DNA of 64,000 bases from positions 204,124 through 268,123 of the forward strand of contig NZ_MPHK01000002.1 in the NCBI RefSeq assembly GCF_001957135.1, read 5' to 3'. The stretch comes from Shewanella sp. UCD-KL21 (GTDB lineage Bacteria; Pseudomonadota; Gammaproteobacteria; Enterobacterales; Shewanellaceae). Of the stretch, positions 63,302 to 64,000 are shown piece after piece (the stretch's first letter is position 1; the number at the start of each line of letters is the position of its first letter). A program made the position numbers and the translations under genes. Below the pieces are notes generated by a model. The model did no database searches, was not told the origin of the DNA, and saw only the letters and a program-made list of their open reading frames with translations.

Positions 63302-64000
63302 TACTTCATTCCGATAACAGGGGTTTGGGAAACCACGTCCTGATTTTGCGCGCGATGACGAAGTAAGTGATCCATCAATACGATAGCCAGCATGGCTTCA
63401 GCAATAGGTACAGCGCGAATACCAACACACGGATCATGACGGCCTTTCGTGACCACATCAGCTGTGGTGCCTTGGGCTGTCATACTTTGACCTGGCACTG
63501 AAATACTTGAGGTTGGTTTTAAGGCAATATGCGCGACAACGGGCTGACCAGAAGAGATACCGCCAAGTACGCCGCCTGCATGGTTAGACTCAAAACCCGC
63601 TGGCGACATTAAATCACGCCCTTCTGAACCTTTTTGGGTTACCACACCAAATCCATCACCAATTTCAACGCCTTTAACCGCATTGATCCCCATTAGGGCA
63701 TGGGCAATATCAGCATCTAAACGGTCAAATACTGGCTCGCCTAAACCAACAGGAACACCTGTCGCTGCAACGGTAATTTTGGCACCGACTGAATCGCCTG
63801 ATTTTTTCAAATCACGCATGTATTCGTCTAGTTGCTCAAGTTTACTGGCATCAGGGAAGAAAAAGGCATTTTGCTCAACTTCATTTAAATCAACTGATTC
63901 AGCGCAGATAGGACCGAGCTGAGACATGTAACCATGGATTTCAATACCATGAACTTGCTTTAAATATTTTTTAGCAACAGCGCCAGCTGCAACTCGCATC
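63301..64000 (-). CDS. aroC: Chorismate synthase AroC, C-terminal part
   Basis: The last shikimate-pathway enzyme, making chorismate from EPSP with reduced FMN. About 233 C-terminal residues are present of the usual 360; the N-terminus lies beyond the window. Conserved blocks include [21 protein letters not shown] (split across two lines of the barrel), [32 protein letters not shown] and [18 protein letters not shown]. Its product is the substrate of TrpE in this window. The start at 63999 is an internal Met, not the gene start. Confidence 0.95.
   Translation of the reverse strand, partial: MRVAAGAVAKKYLKQVHGIEIHGYMSQLGPICAESVDLNEVEQNAFFFPDASKLEQLDEYMRDLKKSGDSVGAKITVAATGVPVGLGEPVFDRLDADIAHALMGINAVKGVEIGDGFGVVTQKGSEGRDLMSPAGFESNHAGGVLGGISSGQPVVAHIALKPTSSISVPGQSMTAQGTTADVVTKGRHDPCVGIRAVPIAEAMLAIVLMDHLLRHRAQNQDVVSQTPVIGMK

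Overview
The window looks like chromosomal DNA from Shewanella or a close gammaproteobacterial relative. I base this on an OmcA/MtrC-type decaheme outer-membrane cytochrome, a trp operon with split trpE/trpG and fused trpC-F next to rluB-scpB-scpA-yciO-rnm, and the block purF-cvpA-dedD-folC-truA-fimV-asd-pdxB-fabB-mnmC-yfcL-aroC. The assignment rests on gene content and order, not on a database search.

Region 1 (1-14684) is a pectin and galacturonate utilisation locus. It holds the 3' end of a probable pectinesterase, a very large secreted pectate lyase with two PL1 catalytic domains, a LacI-family repressor and a tripartite TRAP uptake system. Next come kduI and kduD, which convert 5-keto-4-deoxyuronate to 2-keto-3-deoxygluconate (KDG). 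On the other strand are uxaB, uxaA and kdgK, which take tagaturonate to KDG and then to KDPG. The 14-bp palindrome TGCCACCGGTGGCA, or close variants, occurs only in front of the lyase gene and in the kduD/uxaB divergent promoter. It is the likely operator of the LacI protein, so the locus reads as one local regulon. UxaC, KDPG aldolase, an oligogalacturonide-specific porin and an oligogalacturonate lyase are not in the window.

Region 2 (14685-21430) carries a diguanylate cyclase with an unrecognised sensor half, a short frameshifted gene remnant, tRNA-Ser(UGA), a small lipoprotein made of five 13-residue repeats, rluB-scpB-scpA, and yciO-rnm.

Region 3 (21430-30740) is the trp operon. It has a recognisable leader peptide with three consecutive Trp codons and an attenuator, then trpE, G, D, C-F, B and A, a strong terminator, and yciB-yciI-xthA.

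Region 4 (30740-44500) is more accessory. It contains a periplasmic molybdenum hydroxylase (iorA/iorB type) with its MocA-like and XdhC-like maturation genes, a YcbL-type metallo-hydrolase, a proline-iminopeptidase-like hydrolase, topB, an orphan decaheme cytochrome and a periplasmic sulfatase.

Region 5 (44500-64000) is conserved housekeeping DNA: purF, cvpA, dedD, folC, truA, fimV, asd, pdxB, fabB, mnmC, an unknown 171-residue protein, a SPOUT RNA methyltransferase, yfcL, an ATP-NAD kinase homologue, an MFS transporter and aroC (cut by the window end). Relative to E. coli, dedA and accD are missing between truA and folC. MnmC lacks the hallmark motif of its methyltransferase half.

A recurring theme is short perfect or near-perfect tandem repeats (9-20 bp, 2-7 copies) in gaps, across stop codons and inside linker-coding DNA. 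I see no insertion sequences, prophage genes or CRISPR arrays.
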